Below, piece after piece: positions 1-12,000 of a stretch of 64,000 nucleotides of DNA. Origin of the DNA: Hydractinia symbiolongicarpus (taxonomy: Eukaryota > Cnidaria > Hydrozoa > Anthoathecata > Hydractiniidae); assembly GCF_029227915.1 (NCBI RefSeq), contig NC_079879.1, positions 17,052,001 to 17,116,000 on the forward strand, given 5' to 3'. Numbering within the stretch: position 1 is the first letter of the stretch; each line of letters opens with the position of its first letter. The translations under genes and the position numbers were made by a program. A model generated the notes under the pieces. The model made no database searches. It saw only the letters and a program-made list of their open reading frames with translations, and was not told where the DNA came from.

Positions 1-1235
1 GTCTCCTCTCGTCTGGGTGACTAGGGGTACCTGACACTAACACTGAGACAATTACCTAAAGATGGATTAATGCATCCGTTTCGGAACCAGCTGTGTCAAA
101 TATGCTCAAAGAAATTGAGCAAAGACCAGTATGCTCTTGATAATAATTCTAAAATAGTGAAGTCTTCTTTTACGTGGACATTATAAATCGGCCTGGATTT
201 GGTCTGTTTCCTCTTTCTGTTTGCCTCTGGGGAAATTTTTGCATGCAGAAATTTCACAATTGAGGGCAATGGTGAATTTTTTTTTATTTAGTGCTGGTGT
301 ATTTTCGCGGATCAGCCTATTTTGGATTTTTCGTAGGATTTCATATCTTCCATTATTCGCCAGGATGTTTTTTGTGAGCTGTTCTAAAGGAATGAACACG
401 TTATGTTGGATTAAAACATTTATTCAAACATTTATCCAACATTCGAAGTTGGATGCATTTGCCCCGGCTTTAATACGCAGAAATCGAAAAGAAATTAACG
501 CTATTAACCTGGACTTATCTTCCTTGGTAAAGGTCAGGAATGGCATGATTCAATGACTGCATTTTACTAAAATATGTACAAAATGATATTTAAAAATGTT
601 AGTTCGATTTTATATGCTTTTTTGTATTTGGAATACCTGATCAAATCACTGGTCCTGGATGGTCGCGTGCTGACAAAATACACACGCATAGTGGGTATTT
701 ATCACGTTTAACCATTGCTGTTTAATTGTTTAAGCACTATCAAAAAGTAAGGCCAGAACGAGGCAAATCTTCGAAAACAACATCATGGATTTCGCCGTGC
801 TTTTATGATCGTGTGATTCGTGGAATGAATTGCAATGGTGGCTCCGTAAGCGCAGAGAAATTAGGATGAGTTTCCTATTTCCGTAAAACATTTGGACATG
901 TTCTGACTTTTAGTTTTCAACAACTTTAACCCTATTCGGGCTGGAGCTTAGGGACTCTTGAAAGCCATGGGGGAGAGGGGTTAATAAATCCCTCTCCCCC
1001 TTTAAAATGACGAAGAAGTCATCAAATAGCCAGCAAAATTGGCACAAATGTTTGTTAGCAGATTGGAAGATGACGTTATCATAAATTTCCGAACCATAAG
1101 AGAGACTTGCACACGCCTTTGATGTGTATAATGACGTGATAAACGCATAAAAACTGAAATATTTCATGAGAACAGTTAATAATATATTTAAAGAAAAGAA
1201 ATTTTGCCTGATTTTTCTTTTGACACCTGTTTAAA
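1..1235. other. AT-rich non-coding stretch, no gene supported
   Basis: I see no conserved coding signal here. Short open frames at 181-399 (-) and 221-556 (+) overlap each other and match no family I recognise. The missing 5' exon of CSTF2 (start of the RRM) was looked for here and up to 5.8 kb and was not found. Confidence 0.5.
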
Positions 1236-1313
1236 AAACCTCGTCCCCAGGGTCTTCTGGCCCCTGAACCGTTATTACGGACAACAAGGCAAAATGCCCT
1301 GGGAACAAGGTTG
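1236..1313. mobile_element. Short MITE with CCTCGTCCCCAGGG-type terminal inverted repeats
   Basis: The left end reads AACCTCGTCCCCAGGG and the right end is its near reverse complement (CCCTGGGAACAAGGTTGG). The family is the same as the perfect hairpin at 43527-43602. Flanking TGTTTAAA and TGTTAAAC resemble a decayed 8-bp target duplication, which would fit a hAT-type non-autonomous element. There is no coding capacity. Confidence 0.6.
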
Positions 1314-1950
1314 GTGTTAAACTGATGAGGCACCATGACAACAGACGTGATGTCATACCAGAAATAGTTCACTGTCCTGGAGACAACTGAAAGTGATGAA
1401 AAAAGTCACCAAATTTCAACACCAAAATCACCAAAAACAACAAAATGGTCACGTCGGCATCACGACTTTATTTGTTCAGGTGTTTCCACACGCTGGACAT
1501 TTCACTGGTGGTTTGATACGTTTATTACTGTCAGCATTTGTAACTTAGAAGACTGCGGTATTTGTAGTATTATCTGGAAGACTATCGTTTTCTTTTGCAA
1601 CAATATGCTTAATTATGTCTGCAACCGTGGCTTTAACGTTTATGTGGCTTAATTTGTCGTTGGCTACGTCACCCTTTATATATTGTAGAGTTTCAGATAC
1701 ATCCAAGTCTCTTCACCTGTCATTGATGTATTTTGCGCAATCTCATCGAGAATTTCTTAAATTTTTTTTTGTCATTTGACATGCCACCTTGTGCCATATC
1801 TCTAAATGTGACGGCATGTTCACTTGCTGCTTCGCTTTCTTTTCTCAGTAAAGCAGCAAATAAAAGTTGATTCCGGTTTTGCTTGAAAAAATTCATTCTC
1901 TCACTGAAAATAAATGTTAAAAACCATTCTAGTATTTTTATAGTACTAGT
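1314..1950. other. Non-coding, nothing recognised
   Basis: Only short chance open frames are present. No motif, repeat or RNA gene was recognised. Confidence 0.5.
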
Positions 1951-1954
1951 CTTT

Positions 1955-2238
1955 AACCGTGGAAAAATCCATGGGGCCACCGATCCTTTATATATCGCAT
2001 TTCGTGTTTCCGTAACAGGACGCGCCTTTTGCGGACAGACAGACAAACGACGGCGATTATTACAGAGATAGTGGTTATCCCGTGGAAAAATCTAAGGGTT
2101 CCCCCGTCCTTTAAATTTATCCGTCACAACAAAGTGGATAAAAATATATCGCATTTAATATTTGTGCGCATTCTGAAAATTTCGGGCGCGTCTTTCGCCG
2201 ACACAGACAAAAAGCAGCTATTATTAAAGAGATAAGTG
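1955..2238 (+). repeat. Two tandem monomers of a dispersed repeat (GTGGAAAAATC ... GACAGACAGA)
   Basis: Two units of about 140 bp each contain CCGTGGAAAAATC, GTCCTTTA/ATCCTTTA, TATATCGCATTT, a GACGCG or GCGCGTC box, an ACAGACA box and GATTATTA or TATTATTA followed by AGAGATA. Relatives occur at about 7960-8030 and 20130-20420. The GTGGA...TCCAC-type box and the ACAGACAGA motif also occur in the array at 45.5-49.2 kb and reversed at 24.6-24.8 kb. Confidence 0.6.
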
Positions 2239-2239
2239 G

Positions 2240-3260
2240 AAGCTTTTCAGACTATGTCCGTCTTCAGTGCAATAAATATACAAGTGAAAGCAAAAATACA
2301 TACTTAGGTTTTTCTTCACTTTTTCTTTAAGAATTTATCCTAGTCAACATTTTTATGTGAGATTGTGACCATCTATAACTAGCTTGCTCTTACCTACCTC
2401 TGGCTAAAAAGTGAATGTAGCCAAATGCAGTTTAACTACAACAAAATTTCTAATCGAAAATTTTATGCTACTTGTAGTTAGGTAGCTAGCTATACCTTTA
2501 TTACTTTCATGAAAACTTTTCCTGCAAAATAAAATTGCTGTGAGACTGTGTTAGCTGCACAGGTTAATAACGGGCTGTTTCGTCTGTTTTTATTTTCACA
2601 GAACTTGGATACAATTTTTTGGAGAAGGGTATTTGCTTCTTTTCGAATATGTACGGTATTCTAAATGCTCTGCCAAGAGCAACATTTATTTTGGAACTTT
2701 CACCGGGAGCATTTTATGAAAAATAAACAAGGTCGGCCGACTGCTTTTGCTATGACATGGTAACAACGGGTTGTAATAAAACACCACAAACACCATAGTG
2801 TTGTGTGCGCATCACTAAATTTAGGACATTCTGCATACCTGTACTAAAGCTCTCCACCTAAATGTGTGGTTCAATTTACAGTTCATATTATTCGCTCCAC
2901 CGGGCATTCAACACCAGGCAACAGAGTTACTTGTGGCTTAATCAGATGTTTTGATGCTGGGTCCCCTGGCTAGTACAGTATAAATGACATACTTGTTAAA
3001 AATAACTAAATTTAAAATGCAATCTAGTGGCATAAGTAAGACCTTGGGAAGTTACCAGCATTAAGAAATTAACATAAGGGCAAAGTGAGAATACTGGTTG
3101 GTATACTTAACAAAGAGTGTTATTAGAGCATCCAAAGGACACAAAGTTTTCACAAAGATGAAAAAACATTGTTATTGGTCCTGGTTTACCTGCACTTAAA
3201 TGCGGACAAACAATGAAAATAAATGCTTTTAATGCATTTATAGATACTTAGTTACAAGGT
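2240..3260. other. Non-coding, nothing recognised
   Basis: AT-rich sequence with no open frame resembling a protein family and no clear repeat structure. Confidence 0.45.
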
Positions 3261-3267
3261 TATAACA

Positions 3268-3468
3268 ATGTTGAAATTTAATTGTCCCTTGTATTTAGAT
3301 AAAAGCACACCTTACATTGGTGCTAGTCCGGACAGAATAGTGAAATGTGATTGCTGTCGACCAGCATGCTTAGAAGTACAATGTCCTTTTTTAATTAATT
3401 TCACAACTCTGTTAGACCATAATGTGAAATTTTCTTACTTGACTCATCAGGAGGAAAAACAATTTTAA
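3268..3468 (+). pseudogene. YqaJ-like exonuclease fragment
   Basis: A 66-codon open frame contains YIGASPDRIVKCDCC followed by CLEVQCPF. The G-A-S-P-D and L-E-x-(K/Q)-C-P signatures match the catalytic core of YqaJ-like alkaline-exonuclease domains, which are frequent in animal transposons. In functional members the second motif is usually LE-x-KCP; here K is Q. Only this core is present, with no N- or C-terminal remainder in frame, so it is a transposon relic rather than a gene. It lies upstream of the CSTF2 exons on the same strand, and I see no relation between them. Confidence 0.5.
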
Positions 3469-3469
3469 A

Positions 3470-5848
3470 TCAGAGCGATAAATATTACGCACATGCAAGT
3501 GGGATTAACTGGTTTTCCTCTTTTTGTAGTTTAGACACCTCATGAGATGGTGCATGACCTTATCTTATTATCTGACCTTATTAAGCCTGAACGTTTTGCA
3601 GTAAGGAAATATTTGTAGAATATTACAAGACATTTTATTTAAAATGGTTATTTTCAGGATAGTTTATTTTATCATAACTAGGAAAAATATTTTTGTGTAT
3701 GTTTGTGTTAGGCTTTTGTATGAAAGACTTATTTAGAAATTAAAGTTTGAACGGCATATTCTTTTCTTTGATTTAAACCTGTTGTTTGGTGGGAAAAGGG
3801 GCATGCGATTTTTCAAAAACTTACTGAATTGGTTCCACATACACACAGATATTCAATTCAAGGCTACAAAATAAAGAGAAAAAATAAATACACAAAAAAG
3901 CAAAACACAAATAAATTCAAATTAAGACAAATACTATTTTTAAAGTAACACAGATTATTGCCATGCTCAACTATCCAGGCCTTTTTCACTTGCTACTTGG
4001 AATAATAAAACGTACAATACTTCAATCAGTTTCTCTCTAGTCAGTCTCTCAACAGCAACTGATGACAGTAGTCGATTCTACTCTCATCAGCTGCATGTTA
4101 CAGTGGAGCATAGCGCTAATTACCAGAGAACTATTTAACAAAATACAATGTAATAAAGACTTCTTCACGGAGTCTTCCTGTTGCAACACCTGTTTTACAG
4201 AAATTTTTAGTTTTTTTTTTTTTGTGTCGCTTCGCTTATACTAAAGTTGCTTAAAAAACTTTTAAATCCAGTTCAGTTGATTGTTTTGGGTGTACACTCA
4301 AAACAATCTTTTAAATGTTGCCTCAATAGCCTGTGTTTACCTGTTAATGTCTAAGTGTTTTATAATTCAAATATTTTCTTCAACGGTCTGATCCAAATAT
4401 TCCCTTAACAGTTGGATACTTTTGGTTTACGTTATAAGTGCGTGGAGTACTCTCTGGAGTTGTATTCTTAATAGTCCTGAAAGTTTTAGCTCTATACTTA
4501 TATACTTGTAAACTCAAGAAGTTAACTTTACTGACAAAAGATTTTATGCTTTCACTCTTATCATTGCATGATTCACGTAAAAGTAGTGAATAAATTGTGT
4601 ACGATTGATCTGGTACTGTCAGTGAAGAAATCCTGATGCATTAAAAGTATTCTTCTAGGGCTTCAGCAATGGTTTGAACATCTTCTGAAACAACAGATGA
4701 TGCAGTCTTTTTCAGAGAATGTGAAAATAGTTCTCTCCTGGGTTTTGTAAAAGCAGGACTGTCATACCCCAATTCTTAAGTTAAGCTTTTACCTGTTCGT
4801 TATTTCTTAAGACGCTTGGAAAACAAAAAATTAAACAGTCGTTGACATGAACATTCCTCCTGGTTTACTTTGTGAATTTCACATCGTTCTTTCTTTCATT
4901 TTCGTAGCCTTTTAGTGCTATTAAAACACCTAATAACTGCACAGTTTACACTGGGCATGATAATTAATTCTTGAAATTAAAATCATTGTGCAGGTAGATA
5001 TATAGTGTTGTTTTTATATTACCGTCATTTACCAATCAATACCGTTATTATACTGGTAATTATTTTACTGGTAATTATTTGATTACTGTTTAATTCTAAC
5101 GGTATAAGCAGTAGAACAGTTTTACAGGTACAACGGTATTACTGACAATATAGGTTGTTACCGTTTTTCCCAAAAATGTCACATTTTAACATGTATCTTT
5201 TTTCGTTTGTTATTAAATTTGCTGGTTGTGTCGGAGAGTACTGAAGAGTATTTTGCAATCAAGTCTTTCATAGCGATGTCAAAGAAATTTGTTAAATAAC
5301 TTCTTTTAGCTGCACCTTGTCAATCGAGTTTACCAATCAATATCTAACTTTTATTGAGGGATACCTTTTCTGAGATTCAAAGTTGATAAGCAGTACCATG
5401 TGGATGGAATCTTGTCATGTTTTGACTAATTTGCAAGCTTCCTGAGACATTGCCAGTCTGTGCTGCAGTTGAGCGAGTCTTAGAGAAGCTAGTATGTTCT
5501 GCATATAGACTGTGTGCCTTCAGAAATGGTAACAAAAACAGTACAACTAACTGCAGGGTTCTTCTGCACTTGATTGCCCAAAAGAGCTTGTCTTTAGTGA
5601 TCTACATACCTATGCAAAATGATTTGTTGCCTTACATGCCAAGCAATTCTGTCCATTTGTGGGACATTTTTTCCTTGTTGAAATTGCTCACTTTCACATT
5701 GTGATTTAAATACTTTTTGTTACACAAAGAATTGTGCCCATGGCTTTAATGTGTTTGTTCTGACTAAAATAAAATGTGTTATGATCACATCCAGCTCCGT
5801 ATCATTTTATGCTTGTTTCATATTTCTAACTTACCCTCTCACTTTTAG
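3470..5848. other. Non-coding upstream region of the first visible CSTF2 exon
   Basis: Mostly AT-rich. Around 5030-5165 there are repeated TACTGGTAATTATT and ACCGTT words forming imperfect inverted repeats. A weak hAT-dimerisation-like scrap near 5440-5560 is listed among the rejected items. No coding exon was identified. Confidence 0.4.
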
Positions 5849-6018
5849 GCTCGTGTATGATCGTGAAACAGGTAAACCGAAAGGTTATGGCTTTTGTGAA
5901 TACAAGGATACTGAAACAGCCCAAAGTGCTATGCGAAACTTGAATGGTACAGAAATCCATGGTCGACAGTTACGAGTGGATAGTGCTGCAAGCCAAAAGG
6001 GTCCTGAAGATCCACGAG
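5849..6018 (+). CDS. CSTF2: CSTF2 exon: C-terminal half of the RRM
   Basis: The acceptor is CTTTTAG at 5842-5848. The exon opens by completing a split codon and then reads [20 protein letters not shown], which includes RNP1. The donor GTAATG follows at 6019. Confidence 0.92.
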
Positions 6019-9000
6019 GTAATGTTTGTGACGTATATTTGAATAAAAAATGTTCTGACAGAATTGTAAATTTTACCTACAATAGAGAGCCTTTTATTGA
6101 TATTAATAGTTATTCCTACCGAAAATGTTAGATTTTCATTGTTAGATTGTCTATCACATCTGCTTAAGGTAACCTAGAAATACTTTACGAAAACAAATTC
6201 ATAACATTCATATGAACAAAAATAAAATTTAAGTAGATGGTAAAATTAATTGTCAACTTGCTGTGCTTTGCCTAAGTGTTTACAATAACATTAATAAATA
6301 ACATATTAGTAGCACATGAAAAAAACTCCATTGTAATTGCCCTTCAGCATTCATCAAAGAAATCTCCCCCTATGGACAAGCAGTTAATCCAAATAAAGCT
6401 CCAGAGACAATAACAAATGCAGTTGCAAGTTTGCCACCTGAACAAATGTTTGAACTGATGAAACAAATGAAGGTTTGTCTTTTGAGTATTCTTGTGTTTA
6501 ATATGGTGGTTTAATTTCAATATTGGCCCAAACACAAATATAAAAAACTAGCTTGGGGACCCGGAACTGCTTTAAGTTGAGCGCTTTGTAAAGCACTAAT
6601 CAAGCCGTAAACTGTGCCATACATCTGGACTGAGCGCTTAGTAAAGGTAAACAATGTCGCACATCAATTTAGGTGTAATATCCTCTTCCAAAAAAAAAAA
6701 TTGTCTCAACTTTGGGTAAGAGAAGCACAGGAAAAAGCCCCTCCTTAACACTGGCCTGAGGTCTAAATACAGATATACCATGTCTTACATCCGTATAAGT
6801 GTAATACCCTTTTTCAAAAAAACTATATCCTAACTTGCATTTACATGAAGACACTAGAAGCAGTTAGTTGTTACTCTGCTAAACCAATCACTCACCAAGT
6901 TCATTTTGTGAAAAAGTTTACAACCTGTTTTTACCCTGTCAAAGGAAATCAATCATACAACATTGTTTTTTTTGTTTTTTGTTTTCTTTTTGTGGGAAAG
7001 GTTTGTGTGAAAGTTCAAAAATTAATTGTGAAACTAGGCTGAGTGCTTAGTTCTGGTAAACCATGTTGCTCATTAGTTTAGGCGTAATAACTTGTCCAGA
7101 AAATCTTTATCACAACATTGGTTTAAATTAAACACCGAGCTGAGTGCTTAGTACATGTGAATTGTGTTGAACGTAGTAATACCCTTTTGAAAAAAAACTT
7201 ATCTCAATTTCGGTTGCAGCCCATCATTACAGCCCGTCGTTACACCACCTAAAACAATCCCTCAGCAATAAGTTTGCAAAATTCATTGTCATTTTAAATA
7301 TAAACGTTATATTACTGTAAAAGGTGTAACTAGCTACCTAACACTGCATTTAGCATAAGGATTATTGAAAGATTATTGAAAATTCTACATGTGAGTAGAA
7401 ATTAGATTGGCGAGAATAAGAGTAAATAATGTTGGCTAGGATAAGAAGCTCTTATATAAAACTAAGGAAAAACCTTTAGGTAATTGCAATAAATAAGGCT
7501 AGTTAGCTAGCTGTCTTAGGAGACCTACCTCAAATCTTCGTTCGTAGCCAAAATTTTAAAATTGTATTGTTTAAATTTATATATGGCTAGAACACATGAC
7601 AATATGTTTAACTTAACATGTGAACCGTATACAGAAAACAAAAATAAAAGCTTTTAAGAAAGAGGTTAAACAGAGACCTACAAACCTAAAACTGACCACG
7701 ACCATGACTTAGTTGCTTTCATCTTCTTAGACCGTTTTTTTTTTTTTTTTTGCCAAAGCGTAAAAAAACGTGGAAGTGCCGATGTAACGAACAAAAATAA
7801 TTTACCAATAGAAAAATGTGGAGAACGTAATGGTGAGGCTTCCTGATTGGTTGATGTATTGATAAATTCGCAGCTGCCTAAATGCGCCGAAAGCAGAAAA
7901 TTAAAATGAAAATACGGACTATATATATGCCGTACGAAACGGCATATATATAGTCCGTATTTTCGTGTTTCCGCAACACAGCTTTTTTTCACACACAGAC
8001 AGAATACGGCTATTATTATAGAGATAAAAATGGAAATTAATATGGAAAACTCACGCATATGTACGGGACGTTTGTGTGCATGCGCTGAATCACGCTCGTG
8101 AAAACTAAAAATTTTAAAAATGGTAACCATAGCTACGCCGAACAAGGGAAAGACAATAGATTGCAAAGCTTCGTTGATTTTAAGTTTTTAAATAGTTTAT
8201 AGTACGCGCAGTTTTCTACATTGAGAATTTTTCTAAAGAGGAAGGAGCGATGTAGCCGGAGGAAAAAGTAAGTTATAAAAAAGTTTTAAAAAAGTTTATT
8301 GTTTTCTCCAGTATTTGACGTGGGACTTCGTCCCCTTCCAAAACATTAAAATTGGTAGTGGGCGTAGTAAAATTGTAATATCTTTTTAACTAAAGTTTTC
8401 TGTGGGAAAGACTCTTAGATTTAGCTAATCAACACCATCCTGATGGTAAGTTTAGTAAATTAAAAACCATTTCACTTTTTTGTTTTGTGTTCTTATTATC
8501 ACAAAGTCGAATGAAAAAGGCACCTTTCACACCACGGAGTCAGTCTAGCTATTCAATGAACATCCAATAAAAATATTTACATTATACATAATATACACTA
8601 TGCTCTACATAAACATCGGCTGGAGCTAGCTAGTAGAGAGTTTTCTCTTTTATTTCAGGAACCATCCCTTGTCCTACGGGGTTACGCCGCTAGTAATGCT
8701 CCTTTGTCATTAAAAGTAGACGATTTGTGTCCGGTTTTACTGCATGATATAGCCGTGCAATGCCATTAAATTCAGCATAAATGCTTTCTGCACTTGTTCT
8801 CCATAGAACCCTAAACCTGTACCCCAAGCAGAAACAAAGTTTACGGCATGACCCTCAAGTAGATGTAACTTTGGAGTGATCGATTAAAGGGGAAATATAT
8901 CTCGAAGAAACGCCATCAGTTCTTTTACATGTAGTTCTAAAACAAATGTTTACATGTTATGGCTTTATATATGTGTGTAATTTGTGCAAAAATGTGACCA

Positions 9001-12000
9001 ACTATTAGTGATTATATAAAATACCTACCAATGTTTTCAATTTTGTCTTGGTTCATAACTTCACGTGCATTTAATATTTTGTGACATTTCGAGTAATGTA
9101 AAAACACCTGTTTAAAGTTTTCAGCATGTAAAATAGCATCTGCATGTGTGTCTTAACCATTGTATCCAAGTTCAGTGACAGTGATTGGAAGTACATTGCA
9201 CATTTGGATAAAGTTGTTGATTACAGTTTCTGTTAATTCACTTTTTTAATAATAAGCAATTATTATCAATTATTATTCAAGCCCTAGTTCGTTAATGGTA
9301 AGTTGCTTATTAAAAATATATACAATATAGAATATTTTATTTGCATGATTTCCAATAAAGCTACCACCATAATAAGCTTGGCGTTTGATATTGAGCTTGT
9401 TGAGGATAGCATCAACTGCTTGCACACAAGGACCATCAGTTTTTTTAAAATTATTTGCTTAACTCCTCAATACGGTTGGTCTAAAATATTGAATTAAATT
9501 GAGAATTTTTTTTTGCGTTTGTTTTGAAAAAATTTGTCTTCAAATTTAATATTTATACCTTTTAATCTTGCTTGCTTCAAAGTGTTCAATTCTTAGTTGA
9601 TACATGTTTTTAATTTTGTACTCATTGTTTGGGTCTCACATTACAGCTGCAATGATGATGTCATTAATCAATTAGATCTTTTCATCGCAGTCTTCAAATT
9701 CCTCTTCTTGAGCTTTCTGATTAGGGTTTGCCATTTTGGTTGCTAACGCGATGTCCACACTGTGGCATTTATCTTCGAACATTGTAAAAAATTTTAAAAA
9801 AACATCCCAAGGAAATATGTAGTCCAGGTAAAGATGGCTAAAATTAAGTAATAAAACTTGACTGATTAAATATTACTTTATTATCACTAATTATGACTAA
9901 AATGTATTTAAAAAAAATAGTTTTGGAGGCAACAGTGATCAAAAATATACAGTATAGCATGAATTTTACTTACCTGGTCAATTGGAATGTTAAAAAGTGG
10001 GTATTCAATTACATTGTAGTTGAATTTTGCATTCTTCAAATTGTCACCATAGTCTCTAAATTTTGCTAAATTCTCCTTCAAAGTTTCCAGGGTTCTTACA
10101 GGAAATTTTCCACGTATATCCACAGGTTTCTGAATTTCTTCTTTAGTTGCTATGCAATATTATTATTATTATCGGTGTCTCCCTGAATATTTTAAATGAA
10201 AATAAAATAAAATAGGATTTTTTATTTTGACTATAATACATTTTATAATTTGTACTTTTTTATATATATTGTATTATTTTTACATACCGTATGCACTGCT
10301 TAAAAATTCGTAGTCACTGGAAAGAAATACTCTTACTCTCTGGTCACTAAATGTAGAATATAGGTATAAATTTTAAACATAGAAGTGTTAACTCTAACAA
10401 AAATGTGATATATACCAACCCAAATTTGCTGGACTATAGTTTATCAATTTGTTCTGTAAATCGACTTGTCCCAATTTTCAAATTTGATCTTCTATTCTAA
10501 TGATTTTAAGATACACACCCTAGGTCCTCCACTTTTAAATTCTATGCTGTTATTTATATCAGTTGATTGTTTCATTTTATGATTTAAAACATGTTAGGTG
10601 GCATCCTCTATTTCTCTTGGAACAGGAGATCACTCGTCCAATAAAAATACATCTCTATTGAATAATTTGCACTTGTATTTGAACTTGTGGATGTGTTGCA
10701 CGATATGTTGTGTAATTTAAGCTCATGTAATTTATCCAATGTAAATTTCTCTCCACATTTATTATCACAGTCAACTTATAAACTATTTACCATGTGGTTT
10801 AGGTGCAAACTTGGTTTTAAGTTTGATTGGTTGACAAGAGTGATGATGTCATCGCCTTTGCACTTAGGGCATTCACTTTCATCTTGAAAACTTCCTTCAA
10901 GAAATATTAGGATGCATTCTTTACAAAATGCATGTTCACATGTGATAACCATTAAAGGTTGTCTCAGAAGATTTCCACTAAGCATGCACAATAAGTCATG
11001 TGATTGCCAACGGGTGGAATAATTTAAATTTTTGTCACTAATTTCCTCTAAGGCTTTTCTTGACCGTAACGGCTTAAAAGTACTTGGTCGTCCTGTTTTC
11101 TTCTGTTTTGATGGCCTGCCTCCTTTTTTCATACCTTAAACATTTTCACATACAGAGCAAACTTCTGTATGGGGAGACCAATTTTTAGGTTTTAACTGTG
11201 TTGTTGTATTCCTATTTTCAATATTTTTAAGTGTGTTGTAACACCGAAAGCAAACATATTTAGGATGAATGTTGTCCACATCCTCTTGGATATGAACAAA
11301 AAGTAATTCTAATTCCTTCTCCAATGTCATTTTCTGACAACTCCACAAAGTTTAGCCAACATGTTTTCATGGTTTGTGGCGGCCATTTTATTTTCAAAAA
11401 GTAGGGTCTGTTTTAAGTCTTAAAATTTTTAGGAAAAAAGTGAAATGCATTCCAAACATTTTTGAAGAGCTCAAGGTCTGAACCAAATGCTGTAAAAACC
11501 TCTTTAGTAAAAAACCTTTGCTGTCGAGATATTTAATGATGTAGCTAGGTCATTTTTTGTGTTTACTTTCGTTTTGTCTTTTTACCGGGTAACTTCAAAA
11601 CAAAAGCAAGTAAGATGTTTTTTTGGCTTAATTACGTAACCTGGCCTCACTTCTTTCAATTAAAATAGTACATTTCCTTAGTTTGTTGCTTAAATCGCCG
11701 TAAAATGCATCAATTTTGGGATAGGCAATCTGACCAAGAATCGGGCTAGATTTAAAAAACAATTGTTCGCGCATGCGCATAATTAAATTCGCTATCCGCG
11801 TACCGCTAGACCTAGCGTGAACTAAATGCAATGCTGGGAACAGCAATTTTTTAGAAGTGCATTTGCTCAAAACTTCTTATCCCAAAACTAAGGATTAGAT
11901 TCTTAAATTTAGTGTTATGCAATTTGTAATTTCGTGAAAACGAAACTTTGCATTTTGAACCTACCTGGTACGGGTGAGGTCCTATAAAATGACCTGTGTC

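Larger units (their letters stand above)
8690..11386 (-). pseudogene. Degenerate N-RAG-type gene: RAG1-like zinc/RING N-terminus plus a transposon-family C-terminal region
   Basis: This gene is antisense inside the large CSTF2 intron. From 11386 downward the - strand shows a possible start ([15 protein letters not shown]), a [13 protein letters not shown] motif and a [11 protein letters not shown] motif. Next come a RING finger (10980-10850), an in-frame TAA, and a [20 protein letters not shown] zinc motif. The order and spacing match the N-terminal region of vertebrate RAG1: the zinc region before the RING, then the RING, then the first C2H2-like finger. Further down are PLFNIPIDQ with a GTAAGT donor at 9973, then [42 protein letters not shown] and [14 protein letters not shown] associate these with a repetitive cnidarian protein family. 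No RAG1 core DDE segment was recognised. Stops and frameshifts (near 11345, 10777 and 8900) make it inactive. Confidence 0.65.

Noticed and set aside
181-556. Overlapping frames on both strands near the window start
   Set aside because: No family resemblance, composition like the surrounding AT-rich DNA, and mutually overlapping.
5440-5704. hAT-type dimerisation domain scrap (LPVCAAVERVLEKLV)
   Set aside because: Only a weak resemblance to the VERxFS region; nothing on either side supports a transposase.
7678-8166. 162-codon frame on the - strand
   Set aside because: It runs through a T-run and a perfect palindrome and has no domain signature; its Phe/Ile/Lys bias reflects base composition.
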